Source: JAYQUR01 sp038133505
Lineage (GTDB): Bacteria; Pseudomonadota; Alphaproteobacteria; MPNO01; UBA830
Assembly: GCA_038133505.1 (NCBI GenBank)
Contig: JAYPTI010000015.1
Span: forward strand, 1 to 32,377
Reading direction: 5' to 3'
DNA length: 32,377 nucleotides
The notes under the pieces were generated by a model that did no database searches, was not told where the DNA came from, and saw nothing but the letters and a program-made list of their open reading frames with translations. This document shows positions 10,242 through 18,497 of the stretch, one piece after another (the stretch's first letter is position 1; every line of letters starts with the position of its first letter). The position numbers were made by a program, and so were the translations under genes.

Positions 10242-11066
10242 ATGACCGACATAGATTTATCCGGCACAACCTGCATCGTCACCGGCGGCGGGCGCGGGCT
10301 CGGGCGCGCGATGACGCTGGCGTTGGCCGAAGCGGGCGCGAACGTCATGGCGGCGATGCACATCGCCGACGACATCGTGTCCGAGGCGAAGGGCCTGCCG
10401 GGCACGGTCGAGGCAACCGTCAAGGACATCCGCGACCCGATGCAGTGCGCCGAGATCGTCTACGACACGGTGGAGAAATTCGACACGGTCGACGTTCTGA
10501 TCAACAATGCTGGCGTCGGCATGCTGCTGGTCTCGGAGAATTTCAACCGCGAGCCGGCCAAGTTCTGGACCGTCCATCCCGACCAGTGGGCGCAGATCGT
10601 CGAGACCAACGTCAACGGCAGCTTCCAGGTCGCGCGCGAGGCGGTGCCCTACATGCTGGAGAAAGGCTGGGGGCGGATCGTCAACGTCACCACCTCGATC
10701 CAGACGATGCAGCGGACAGGATATGCGCCGTACGGGCCGACCAAGGCGGCGCTGGAGGCCTCGACGGCGTGCTGGGCGGAAGACCTGGAAGGCACGGGCG
10801 TCAGCTGCAACGTGCTGATTCCGGGCGGCGCGGCGGATACCAACCTGCTGCCCGGCAATCCGGGCGACCCGGGCCGGTCGGGCGCCGACGGCAACCTGAT
10901 CGACCCTAGCGTCATGAGGGCGCCGGCCGTGTGGCTCGCCTCGCACGGCTCCGACGGCTGGAACGGGCGGCGCTTCATCGCGCGGCTGTGGGATACCAGC
11001 CTGCCGCCGGAGGAGGCCGCGAAGGCGTGCTCGGGCCGCGCCGGGATCGGGGAACGCGCCGACTAA
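10242..11066 (+). CDS. SDR family NAD(P)-dependent oxidoreductase
   Basis: This is a 274-residue classical short-chain dehydrogenase. The cofactor motif TGGGRGLG is at residues 14-21, NNAG at 88-91, and the catalytic set is Ser152, Tyr164 and Lys168 (YGPTK). The start MTDIDLSG is preferred because a GGGGGCGA stretch lies just before it. An in-frame ATG at 10218 has no ribosome binding site. The C-terminal third (PGNPGDPGRSGADGN, then ARLWDTSLPPEEAAK) is unlike FabG and indicates a specialised, uncharacterised subfamily. It may be co-transcribed with the MFS gene upstream. Confidence 0.9.
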   Translation: MTDIDLSGTTCIVTGGGRGLGRAMTLALAEAGANVMAAMHIADDIVSEAKGLPGTVEATVKDIRDPMQCAEIVYDTVEKFDTVDVLINNAGVGMLLVSENFNREPAKFWTVHPDQWAQIVETNVNGSFQVAREAVPYMLEKGWGRIVNVTTSIQTMQRTGYAPYGPTKAALEASTACWAEDLEGTGVSCNVLIPGGAADTNLLPGNPGDPGRSGADGNLIDPSVMRAPAVWLASHGSDGWNGRRFIARLWDTSLPPEEAAKACSGRAGIGERAD

Positions 11067-11090
11067 GCAACCCGCTGCAATACGCACGAT

Positions 11091-11119
11091 TGTCATCCCG
11101 GAACAAGTCCGGGATGACA
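11091..11119. repeat. Palindromic repeat, possible terminator
   Basis: TGTCATCCCGGA (11091-11102) pairs perfectly with TCCGGGATGACA (11108-11119) around a 5-nt loop. The same GTCATCCCGGA/TCCGGGATGAC palindrome is a widespread intergenic repeat in Alphaproteobacteria (recalled, not searched). It lies between the SDR and lysyl-tRNA synthetase genes and could end SDR transcription. There is no following U tract. Confidence 0.7.
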
Positions 11120-11200
11120 GCTGTGCTACCTGAATTCGTTGACGCCGCGGGCGCGCGCCCTTAGGTTCCGCCCACGCAAAATCCTTGGAGGATCAGGCAC

Positions 11201-12826
11201 ATGGCCGATCTCGCCGCCCTCGCGACCGACGCGCGGGCGTGGCCGTTCGAAGAAGCGCGCAAGCTGGCCGATTAGGCTTTTTCAAAATCGGCTTTCTCAA
11301 ANNNNNNNNNNCGCCTGAAGGGCGGCACGCCCGAGAAGGGCTACGTGCTGTTCGAGACCGGCTACGGCCCGTCCGGCCTGCCCCATATCGGGACGTTCGG
11401 CGAGGTCGTGCGGACGACGATGGTCCGCCGCGCCTTCGAGGCGATCTCAGACGTGCCGACGCGGCTGTTCGCCTTCTCGGACGACATGGACGGGCTGCGC
11501 AAGGTGCCGGACAACGTCCCTCAGCAGGAAATGATGGCCGAGCACCTCGGCAAGCCGCTGACCAGCGTGCCGGACCCGTTCGGCACGCACGACAGCTTCG
11601 GCGCGCACAACAACGCCCGGCTGCGCGACTTTCTCGACACCTTCGGCTTCGAATACGAATTCCGGAGCGCGACGGAGTGCTACACGTCGGGCCGGTTCGA
11701 TACGACGCTGCTGGAGATCCTCCGGCTCCACGAGGAAATCACCGCGATCATCAAGCCGACGCTCGGCGCCGAGCGGCGCGAGACCTACAGCCCGTTCCTG
11801 CCCGTGTGCCCGAAGACCGGGCGCGTGCTGCTGGCGAAGATCGTCGAGACGAAGCCGGATGCCGGCACCGTCGTCTACGAGGACGAGGACAGCGGCTTGG
11901 TGGAGACGCCGGTCACCGGCGGGCACTGCAAGCTGCAGTGGAAGGCCGATTGGGCGATGCGCTGGACGGCGCTTCAGGTCGACTACGAAATGTCGGGCAA
12001 GGACCTGATCGATTCCGTCCGCCTGTCGGGCCAGATCTGCCGCAAGCTGGGCGGGACGCCGCCCGAGGGCTTCACCTACGAGCTGTTCCTCGACGAGAAC
12101 GGCGAGAAGATCTCGAAGTCGCGCGGCAACGGCCTCTCGGTTGAGGAATGGCTTGCCTACGCGCCGCCGGAAAGCCTCGCGCTCTACATGTTCAATTCGC
12201 CGAAGAAGGCGAAGCGGCTCTATTTCGACGTCATCCCGCGCCACGTCGACGACTACCTGACGCATCTCGAGAAGTACGGCGAGCAGGACGAGGCGGCCAG
12301 GCTCGAAAATCCGGCGTGGCACATTCACCACGGCCAGCCGCCGTCGCCGGAGGCGGGCGTCACCTTCGCGCTGCTCCTGAACCTCGCCAGCGTCTGCAAC
12401 ACGGAAGACTCGGCCGTCCTGTGGGGCTTCATCACCCGCTACGCGCCCGAGGCGACGCGGGAGACGGCGCCGATCCTCGACCGGCTCGTCGGCTATGCGA
12501 TCGCCTACTACCGGGATTTCGTAAAGCCGAACAAGAGCTACCGCGCACCGACCGCACAGGAAAGCGCGGCGCTCGCCGATCTGGTCTCGGCGGTCGAGGC
12601 GCTGCCCGCCGACGCGGACGCCGAGGCGATCCAGAACGAGGTCTACGAAGTCGGCAAGCAGCACGAGTTCGAGAATTTGCGCGACTGGTTCAAGGCGCTC
12701 TACGAAGTGCTGCTGGGCCAGAGCCAGGGGCCGCGTTTCGGCTCGTTCGCAGCGCTCTACGGCAAGGACGAGACGGTCGCCCTGATCGGCCGCGTTCTCG
12801 CCGGGGAAAGCGCCGCCGCGGAGTAA
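11201..12826 (+). CDS. lysS: Class I lysine--tRNA ligase, interrupted by a repeat and assembly gap
   Basis: This enzyme charges tRNA-Lys. It is the class I (archaeal-type) form found in many Alphaproteobacteria, with the HIGH-type motif in GYGPSGLPHIGTFGE and the KMSKS-type motif KISKSRGNG. GGAGG at 11187-11191 supports the start. After 24 codons, ending ...ARKLAD, an in-frame TAG begins 29 odd, AT-rich bases (11273-11301), followed by ten Ns. The reading then resumes with RLKGGTPEKGYVLFETGYG. Removing exactly these 39 positions restores a continuous protein of about 528 residues, the family's usual size. The interruption is therefore most likely an assembly artefact rather than a true pseudogene. 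Confidence 0.9.
11273..11311. other. Short tandem repeat plus 10-N gap inside lysS
   Basis: After TA, the sequence shows GGCTTTTTCAAA, then ATC, then GGCTTTCTCAAA, which is two copies of a 12-mer with one difference (15-bp period), followed by ten Ns at 11302-11311. It is far more AT-rich than its flanks and contains an in-frame TAG. The length is 39 positions, divisible by three, but the N count may be nominal. Confidence 0.85.
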
Positions 12827-12863
12827 CCTGATCCGATCATCGCGCGGAGACGTACCTCCTGCG

Positions 12864-13340
12864 ATGAACATTTTCTATCTCGACCGCGATATCGAGCGTG
12901 CGGTGCGCTACCACTGCGACAGCCATGTGGTGAAGATGGCGCTCGAAACCGCTCAGATCCTGTGCACCACCCGTCACCGGTACGGCGCGCCGGCGCCCTA
13001 CAAGCCGACCCACGCCAAGCATCCCTCCGTCCTATGGGCCGGGGACAGCACGCGGCATTTCGACTGGCTCGTCCGGTTCGGCAAGGCGCTGTGCGCGGAA
13101 TACACCTTCCGCTACGGCAAGCGGCACGCTTCCGAAGACATCATCGACGAGATGGCGCCGCCGCCCGAAATGCCGGACGCGGGCTGGCGCGATCCGCCGC
13201 AGGCGATGCCCGACATCTGCAAGCGCGACGATTCGGTCGAGGCGTATCGCGCCTACTACCGCGCCGGAAAGACGTATTTCGCGAAGTGGACGAAGCGGCC
13301 GGTGCCGGAATTCATGAATGTCGCCGAAGACGCGCTGTGA
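12864..13340 (+). CDS. Conserved hypothetical protein, phage-like family
   Basis: This is a 158-residue soluble protein. Its N-terminus, MNIFYLDRDIERAVRYHCDSHVVKMALETAQILCT, closely resembles a family of unnamed proteins that I recall from tailed phages and marine bacteria. Their shared pattern is HCDxHVVKMxxExAQxL. Conserved His, Cys, Asp and Glu in that block suggest a metal or nucleotide site, but I know no function. The C-terminal part holds YRAYYRAGKTYFAKWTKRPVPEFM, also typical of the family. It begins 37 bp after lysS and abuts the convergent NTF2-like gene with no spacing. No other phage gene is present, so it is probably a domesticated single gene. Confidence 0.8.
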   Translation: MNIFYLDRDIERAVRYHCDSHVVKMALETAQILCTTRHRYGAPAPYKPTHAKHPSVLWAGDSTRHFDWLVRFGKALCAEYTFRYGKRHASEDIIDEMAPPPEMPDAGWRDPPQAMPDICKRDDSVEAYRAYYRAGKTYFAKWTKRPVPEFMNVAEDAL

Positions 13341-13745
13341 TTAATTGACCGGACCGCGCGGTCCGTCGGACTCGATCTCGGGGCGCACGGATGTCGGCCC
13401 GGCCTGGTGATTGACCATTTTCCAGACCCGGCCCTCGCGGACGAACGTGTTGGTCGCGACCAGAAAATTGCCGCCGATCTCCTCGAAGCAGACGACGCTC
13501 GCGGTCTCTCCGTACACGAGCGCATACGCGTCGTGGCACAGGATCGCGGGCGAGTCCGGGTTGCGGATGATGGCGAGCCAGCTCTGAATAACCTCGTCGC
13601 GCCCGAACAGCGGGCCCCAGCCCGGATGCAGACATGCAACCGGCGCGACGTGCGACCAGAGATCTTCCATCGCCGCTTCGTCGCGGTCGGCGAACGCGCG
13701 GTAGAAGACCTCGTTGGCGAACAGAACGGCATCCGAATCCGACAT
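13341..13745 (-). CDS. SnoaL/NTF2-like family protein
   Basis: This is a 134-residue protein with the alpha+beta cone fold pattern of the NTF2/SnoaL-like (DUF4440) superfamily. An N-terminal helix (FANEVFYRAFADRDEAAMEDLWS) leads to HPGWGPLFGRDEVIQSWLAIIR, then the sheet ending with NTFVREGRVWKMVNHQAG. Such proteins are small enzymes, binding proteins or regulators of unknown ligand. The stop codon directly abuts the end of the upstream convergent gene. It is divergent from the TRAP operon, with 173 bp between them. Confidence 0.85.
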   Translation of the reverse strand: MSDSDAVLFANEVFYRAFADRDEAAMEDLWSHVAPVACLHPGWGPLFGRDEVIQSWLAIIRNPDSPAILCHDAYALVYGETASVVCFEEIGGNFLVATNTFVREGRVWKMVNHQAGPTSVRPEIESDGPRGPVN

Positions 13746-13807
13746 GCCGTCAGTCTAGTTCAATTTCGGGCGGGACAGAATTCCGCAAACGACTTCCGAA
13801 AAGGATT

Positions 13808-13858
13808 GTTCGTAAACGAACGAATGCGGTTGACCGCTCCCCGCCGCGATGTCTACCT
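13808..13858 (+). promoter_or_regulatory. Palindrome and candidate promoter of the TRAP operon
   Basis: GTTCGT (13808-13813) and ACGAAC (13816-13821) form a perfect dyad with a 2-bp centre. Eight bases later, TTGACC (13830-13835) followed by 17 bp and CTACCT (13853-13858) makes a plausible sigma-70-type promoter reading toward dctP. A dyad just upstream of the -35 box suits an activator. No regulator gene is next to it. Confidence 0.45.
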
Positions 13859-13918
13859 TTCTCGGTGCAGGAACGGACGCCGCAACGAGCGTCCGTCGAG
13901 GAGGATGAGGAGACCCAC

Positions 13919-14932
13919 ATGAAATTCCGTTCGATCTGCGCCGCGGTAGCGGCGACGCTAGTTCTGCCGGCAGCCGCTTCTGCCCAGAACATCACGCTGA
14001 AATACCTGACCGCCTGGGACAATCGGTACGAAGGCACGCCGATGATCGCCTATCAGTACGGCGACATGCTCAAGGAAGCGTCGAAGGGCCGGATCAAGAC
14101 CGTCTTTTCGGGACCCGAGGTGATCAAGCCGAACCAGCAGTTCCAGCCGACCGCCGCCGGCGTGTTCGACCTGAACCTGTCGGTCGCCCCCTATTATCTC
14201 GGCACGACCGGCGTCCCGATGGCCTTCTTCGCCATGCCGGCAAGCTCGGAACGCTGGCGCGAAAAGGGATACTGGCAGTTCGCCGACAAGGAAATGCAGC
14301 GTTACGGCCTCAAGATGATCTCGCACGTCATGGGCGGCACGGACGCCAACATCTTCCAGGTCATGCTCAAAGAGCCGGTCAAGAAGATGGAAAATCCGCT
14401 CGGCGGCCGCAAGATCCGCGCCAACGCCCTCTACCGCCCCATCGTCGAGCCGCTCGGCGGATCGATGGTGAACCTCAGCGGCGGGCAGATCTACGCCGCC
14501 CTTCAGCGCGGCGTGGTCGACGGCGCCTGCTGGCCGATCCTCGGCGCCGTGAACTTCAAATGGTACGAGGTCGCGAAATACATGATGCGGCCGCGTTTCG
14601 GCGTTTCGCCCTACACCGTCACCATGAACCTCAACCGCTTCAACAAGCTGTCCAAGGACGATCAGAAGCTGCTGCTCGACCTCGGCCGCACGCTGGAGCA
14701 GAAGGTTCCCGCGCAGTTCAACGCAGCGACCGAGAACGAGATCAAGAAGCTCAAGGAGCTGGGCGTCCAGGAGACGTGGATCGACGAGAAAATCGCGGCC
14801 AAGATGCTCGCCGACTACAACAAGGGCGTCTGGAACCTCTCGATGGCGGGCAACAAGAAGACCGCCGACGAGGTGATGAAACTCTACGAGTTGGCCAAGG
14901 CCGCCGGCGACGCGCCCGCGAGCCTCAAGTAA
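13919..14932 (+). CDS. dctP: TRAP transporter substrate-binding protein (DctP family)
   Basis: This is the 337-residue periplasmic receptor of a TRAP transporter. A Sec signal peptide covers about residues 1-22 (MKFRSICAAVAATLVLPAAASA). The mature protein has the DctP fold pattern, including GRKIRANALYRPIVEPLGGSMVNLSGGQIYAALQRGVVDGA, in which the conserved Arg near residue 162 normally binds a substrate carboxylate. The start is supported by GAGGAGG (13899-13905). The two membrane subunits follow in order. The ligand is probably an organic acid, but the exact compound is not evident. Confidence 0.94.
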   Translation: MKFRSICAAVAATLVLPAAASAQNITLKYLTAWDNRYEGTPMIAYQYGDMLKEASKGRIKTVFSGPEVIKPNQQFQPTAAGVFDLNLSVAPYYLGTTGVPMAFFAMPASSERWREKGYWQFADKEMQRYGLKMISHVMGGTDANIFQVMLKEPVKKMENPLGGRKIRANALYRPIVEPLGGSMVNLSGGQIYAALQRGVVDGACWPILGAVNFKWYEVAKYMMRPRFGVSPYTVTMNLNRFNKLSKDDQKLLLDLGRTLEQKVPAQFNAATENEIKKLKELGVQETWIDEKIAAKMLADYNKGVWNLSMAGNKKTADEVMKLYELAKAAGDAPASLK

Positions 14933-14970
14933 GCGGCTCTCGTCCGAACAGGGGTAAAGGGGGACCGGCG

Positions 14971-15507
14971 ATGGGTCTCGTACGCGGACTCTGCCGTCTG
15001 CACGACGGAATTACCGATGCGGGATATCTCGCCGGCGCCCTCGCCCTTGCCTCGATGGCGGCGATCTACTGCTACGAGGTGGTGACGCGCTACTTCCTCG
15101 GCGTCGCCACCGACTGGGCCAACGACACGTTCGCCAACCTACTGATCATCACCATCTTCGCGATGGTCCCGCACGCGACGCGGATGGGTCAGCACATCTC
15201 GATCAGCCTGCTGCAGGAGCTCGTGCCGTCGCTGCGCGGCGTCCTGACGCTTTTCACGGGCCTCGTCGGTATTGCCGTCTGCCTGTTCGCCGCCTGGATG
15301 AGCTACGGCGAAAACCTCCGGCACATCGAGATGCAACTCGTGACTGAACAGAACCACCCGCTTCCGAAGATCTGGATGTCGGCGTGGATCACGTTCGGCT
15401 TCGTCGGCGCCGCCCTCTATTTCCTGCGCGCCATGATCCCGGCGGACGCGGTCAAGCCGTTTTCCTGGATCACGCCGCGGCGCGACGAGCTGGTGGGTGA
15501 CGTCTGA
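14971..15507 (+). CDS. dctQ: TRAP transporter small permease (DctQ family)
   Basis: This is a 178-residue inner-membrane protein with four predicted spans (about residues 20-40, 52-72, 92-115, 135-155). It has the YEVVTRYFLGVATDWANDTFANLLI pattern typical of DctQ subunits. It assists the large permease in sodium-driven uptake from the binding protein. It starts 38 bp after dctP, and its TGA shares a base with the ATG of dctM, so the two are probably translationally coupled. Confidence 0.92.
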   Translation: MGLVRGLCRLHDGITDAGYLAGALALASMAAIYCYEVVTRYFLGVATDWANDTFANLLIITIFAMVPHATRMGQHISISLLQELVPSLRGVLTLFTGLVGIAVCLFAAWMSYGENLRHIEMQLVTEQNHPLPKIWMSAWITFGFVGAALYFLRAMIPADAVKPFSWITPRRDELVGDV

Positions 15508-16814
15508 TGGAGTGGTACTGGACGCTGACGATCGGCATCGCGATCCTCGTCGCGCTGTTCATGACGGGCGCGCCGATCTTCCTCGCCTTCCTGATCATCA
15601 TCGTTTCCGGCGTCGTCATGCTGCTGGGCGATGCCGCGTTCGGCATGGTGGTGAACTCGGTCTACGAGACGGCGACGACCGCCGCCCTCGGCACCGTGCC
15701 GCTGTTCATCCTGCTCGGCGAAATCCTGTTCAGGTCGGGTTGCATGGAAGTGCTGCTCGATTCCATCGACAAGCTGGTCGGGCGGGTGCGCGGCCGCCAG
15801 TACGTGCTGTCGATCTCGCTGTCGACCGTGCTCGGCGCGCTGTCGGGATCGGCCATCGCCGTCGGCGCGATGCTCGGCCGGTCGCTGCTGCCGATCATGC
15901 GCCAGCGCGGCTACGATACGAATCTCTCGATCGGCACGATCCTCGCGGGCGCCTGTCTCGCGCCGATCATTCCGCCGTCGATCCTCGCCATCATCGTCGG
16001 CACGCTGGCGGACGTCTCCATCGCGGCGCTGCTGATCGCCGGAGTGATCCCGGGCCTCGTGCTCGCCGCGATGTTCGTCGCCGCGTGCCTGATCAAGGTG
16101 CGCCTCGATCCGTCGCTCGCCCCGGAGGGCGAAGAAAGCGCGCAGATCGACTTCTCCGGCAAGCTCAAGGCGCTCGCCGGGCTGCTGCCGTTCTCGGTCA
16201 TCATCTTCATGGTGATGGGGCTGATCATGCTGGGTGTCGCGACGCCGTCGGAATCGGCGGCGACCGGCGTGCTCGGCGCGATTCTCACGGCGGCCTACTA
16301 CCGCCGGCTCAGCTTCCGCATGCTGTTCGAGGCGGTCGGCGAAGCGGCGCTGCTCGCCTCCGTCATCCTGCTGATCCTGTGCAGCGCGGTGATGTTCACC
16401 CAGCTCCTCGCCTTTACCGGCGCCACATCGGCGCTGACCGAAGTCGTCACCAGCCTCGACGTGAACCGCTGGGTGATGTTCTTCCTGATGATGCTGCTGC
16501 CGTTCATCCTGTGCATGTTCATCGACCAGCTCGGGCTGATGCTGGTGGTCATCCCGATCTACCTGCCGATCCTCAAGGTGCTGGAATTCGATCCGGTTTG
16601 GTTCTGGCTGCTGTTCCTGCTGAACATCACGCTGGGGGCGATCACGCCGCCGTTCGGTTACGTGATGTTCGCGGTCAAGGCCGCCGCGCAGGACATCCCG
16701 ATGGGCGACATCTTCCGCGCATCGTGGCTGTTCGTCGGGCTGACGCTGCTCGGTATGGCGCTGATGACGATCTTCCCCGACATCGTCACGTTCCTGCCGA
16801 GCCTGATGGAGTAA
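15507..16814 (+). CDS. dctM: TRAP transporter large permease (DctM family)
   Basis: This is the 435-residue main transport subunit with roughly 11-12 membrane spans and two re-entrant hairpins, as in the ion transporter superfamily. Conserved blocks include GALSGSAIAVGAMLGRSLLPIM, CLAPIIPPSILAIIVGT and LLFLLNITLGAITPPFGYVMFAVKA. It overlaps dctQ by one base and ends the operon. A hairpin follows before the convergent cupin gene. Confidence 0.95.
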   Translation: MEWYWTLTIGIAILVALFMTGAPIFLAFLIIIVSGVVMLLGDAAFGMVVNSVYETATTAALGTVPLFILLGEILFRSGCMEVLLDSIDKLVGRVRGRQYVLSISLSTVLGALSGSAIAVGAMLGRSLLPIMRQRGYDTNLSIGTILAGACLAPIIPPSILAIIVGTLADVSIAALLIAGVIPGLVLAAMFVAACLIKVRLDPSLAPEGEESAQIDFSGKLKALAGLLPFSVIIFMVMGLIMLGVATPSESAATGVLGAILTAAYYRRLSFRMLFEAVGEAALLASVILLILCSAVMFTQLLAFTGATSALTEVVTSLDVNRWVMFFLMMLLPFILCMFIDQLGLMLVVIPIYLPILKVLEFDPVWFWLLFLLNITLGAITPPFGYVMFAVKAAAQDIPMGDIFRASWLFVGLTLLGMALMTIFPDIVTFLPSLME

Positions 16815-16815
16815 T

Positions 16816-16845
16816 CGGGCGGGCCGCAAACGGCCAGGCCGCCCG
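16816..16845. terminator. GC hairpin between convergent dctM and cupin genes
   Basis: CGGGCGGGCC (16816-16825) pairs with GGCCGCCCG (16837-16845), with one bulged G, around an 11-nt loop. It fills most of the 36-bp gap between two convergent genes, which suits a shared terminator. No U tract follows in either direction. Confidence 0.45.
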
Positions 16846-16850
16846 CGCCC

Positions 16851-17252
16851 CTATTTCAGCTGAACGCCTTCGTTCTCGCCGTCGAGAAAGATATTCGGCT
16901 TCAGGAATATCGACAGGATGAGCGCGCCGTTGGGCGACCACGCATCGTGCCGGCTGCCGGCGGGCCGCCAGACGTAGTTGCCGGCCGTCACCTCGCCCTC
17001 GTCGTCGACCAGCGTGCCCTCTAGCACGAACGTCTGCTCGAGCGCCACATGCTCGTGGAAGGTGAGCTTCGAGCCGGGTTCCCACTTGAACAGGGCGGTC
17101 ATCATGCCGGTGTCCTCGTCCTCCATGAGAATCTTCATCTCGATTCCCTCGCAGGGAGTCGGCTTCCACGGGATGTCGTCGACCGCGACGAAACGCGAGG
17201 CGAGATCGGGCAGGTCTTCGTGCCCCTTGAAGAGCGGTGTGACGACGGCCAT
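16851..17252 (-). CDS. Cupin domain protein (ChrR-like cupin)
   Basis: This is a 133-residue single-domain cupin. The metal-binding first motif reads FHEHVALEQTFVLEG and the second contains GSRHDAWSP, giving the usual three His and one Glu set. It resembles the cupin domain of ChrR-type anti-sigma factors and of small dioxygenases, but it lacks the zinc-binding anti-sigma domain. The start at MAVVTPLF is fixed by TGGAGGA seven bases upstream. It lies 71 bp after the end of the homocysteine methyltransferase gene on the same strand, so the pair may be one operon. An apparent fusion of the two frames arises only from the gap in the neighbour. Confidence 0.85.
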   Translation of the reverse strand: MAVVTPLFKGHEDLPDLASRFVAVDDIPWKPTPCEGIEMKILMEDEDTGMMTALFKWEPGSKLTFHEHVALEQTFVLEGTLVDDEGEVTAGNYVWRPAGSRHDAWSPNGALILSIFLKPNIFLDGENEGVQLK

Positions 17253-17323
17253 GACGGTTCCTCCAAAAGAATGCGGCGGCCAGTCTCCTATGGCCGCCGC
17301 AAGCGCGTCAAGGTTCGGACGGC

Positions 17324-18296
17324 TCAGGCCGCCGCACGTTCGCGGCCCAATACCGAACCGGCAATCTCCGCGATGTGACGATGATCGGTGCCGCAGCACC
17401 CGCCGATGACGCAGAGCTGCGGATTCGACCGCATCAGGTCGGCGAACTGGNNNNNNNNNNNNNNNNNNNNNNNNNNNNNNNNNNNNNNNNNNNNNNNNNN
17501 NNNNNNNNNNNNNNNNNNNNNNNNNNNNNNNNNNNNNNNNNNNNNNNNNNTTGGCGCGAAGCCCGCGAATCCGGTCGATCCCGGCCAGCGCCTCGCCGAA
17601 ATGTTCGGGATGGGCGCAGTTGATCATGAAATAGGCCGGATAGGCCCCGGTCGCATCGTCCACCGCCCGGACAGCCTCGGCGAGCGCATCGCCCGTCGGC
17701 AGGCGGCCGTCGGTCTCGACAGTGAACGAGACCGCGATCGGAATGCCGGCGGCTTTGGCGGCGCGCACCGCGCCGATCGCTTCGGGGACATTCGTCAGGG
17801 TGAGAAAGCTGATCAGATCGGCGCCCGCGTCTGCGAGGAGGCCGATTTGGTGCCCGTGATAAGCCTCCGCCTCGTCTGCGGTCATGATCTCGCCCGGATC
17901 GTAGCCGTCGCCGCGCGGACCGACGCAGCCGCTGATCACCATCGGCGTTTCCGGCGTCTCATGGCGTCCGCGGACGCTTTCGAGATAGGCGATCGCATCG
18001 CGGTTGATCCGCACCGTCTCCGCCTCGGAAATGCCGAGCTGCGCCGTCCAGTCCCGGCTCGCGCGCCAGGTCACGCTTTCGAGGAGAAGCCCGGTGCCGG
18101 ACGCCTTCGCGATCTCGATATAGCGGTCGAGGTAGGCGTCGAGCCGCGCGCGGCCCTCGGCGGTTTCCAGAAGGTGGAAGGACGCGAACAGCGGCAGGTC
18201 GACCCCCTCCTGAAAGATCATCACGGTCTCGAGCCCGCCGTCGGTCAGAACGGTCTTTCCGTTCAGCTGCGGGAGGTTGTTTTGGTACTTGGCCAT
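17324..18296 (-). CDS. Homocysteine S-methyltransferase family protein, interrupted by assembly gap
   Basis: This enzyme family transfers a methyl group from S-methylmethionine or a related donor to homocysteine (or another thiol/selenol). The first 248 residues are visible, with TDGGLETVMIFQEG near the N-terminus, GCVGPRGDGY (about 123-132) and the first zinc ligand Cys227 in INCAHP. After the 100-N gap the last 41 residues continue in another frame: QFADLMRSNPQLCVIGGCCGTDHRHIAEI, with the CC zinc pair, ending in RERAAA. All three zinc cysteines are therefore present. The frame change only shows that 100 is not the true gap length. It is divergent from the TetR gene and probably under its control. 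Confidence 0.9.
17451..17550. other. 100-N assembly gap in the homocysteine methyltransferase gene
   Basis: A run of exactly 100 Ns separates two parts of one gene whose frames do not match across it. The number is a placeholder. Confidence 0.99.
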
Positions 18297-18366
18297 CTTC
18301 GGTTCCTTTCCGTCGGTTGCGGCAAGGAATATGTCGACCGCCGGCCTGATCCTCTAGACGACTGGC

Positions 18367-18484
18367 GGTACAGTAACGCGAATTAATTTTTACCCTTTAA
18401 TTTCAAACCGGTAGGAAAGGCCGCCATAAAGTTCGCCAGCGGTTGCCCGACGCCGGGACTGGCCAACTGTACCGCGGGTACAGT
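18367..18484. promoter_or_regulatory. 19-bp palindrome and half-site, candidate TetR operator
   Basis: ACTGTACC-GCG-GGTACAGT at 18466-18484 is a perfect dyad with 8-bp arms, placed 14 bp before the TetR start codon. The right half, GGTACAGT, recurs at 18367-18374, followed in both copies by AA, on the side facing the methyltransferase gene. This fits a regulator that represses itself strongly and also controls the divergent methyltransferase-cupin unit. Confidence 0.75.
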
Positions 18485-18497
18485 AAACAGGCGGGGC

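Noticed and set aside
11273..11275. In-frame TAG in lysS as pyrrolysine or a programmed readthrough signal
   Set aside because: It lies within sequence foreign to the family, next to an N gap. Removing that sequence restores the normal protein, and no pyrrolysine genes are present.
16851..18296. A single fused methyltransferase-cupin protein
   Set aside because: The fusion exists only because 100 placeholder Ns keep a frame open. The cupin has its own GGAGG-ATG start, and the methyltransferase ends at 17324 in another frame.
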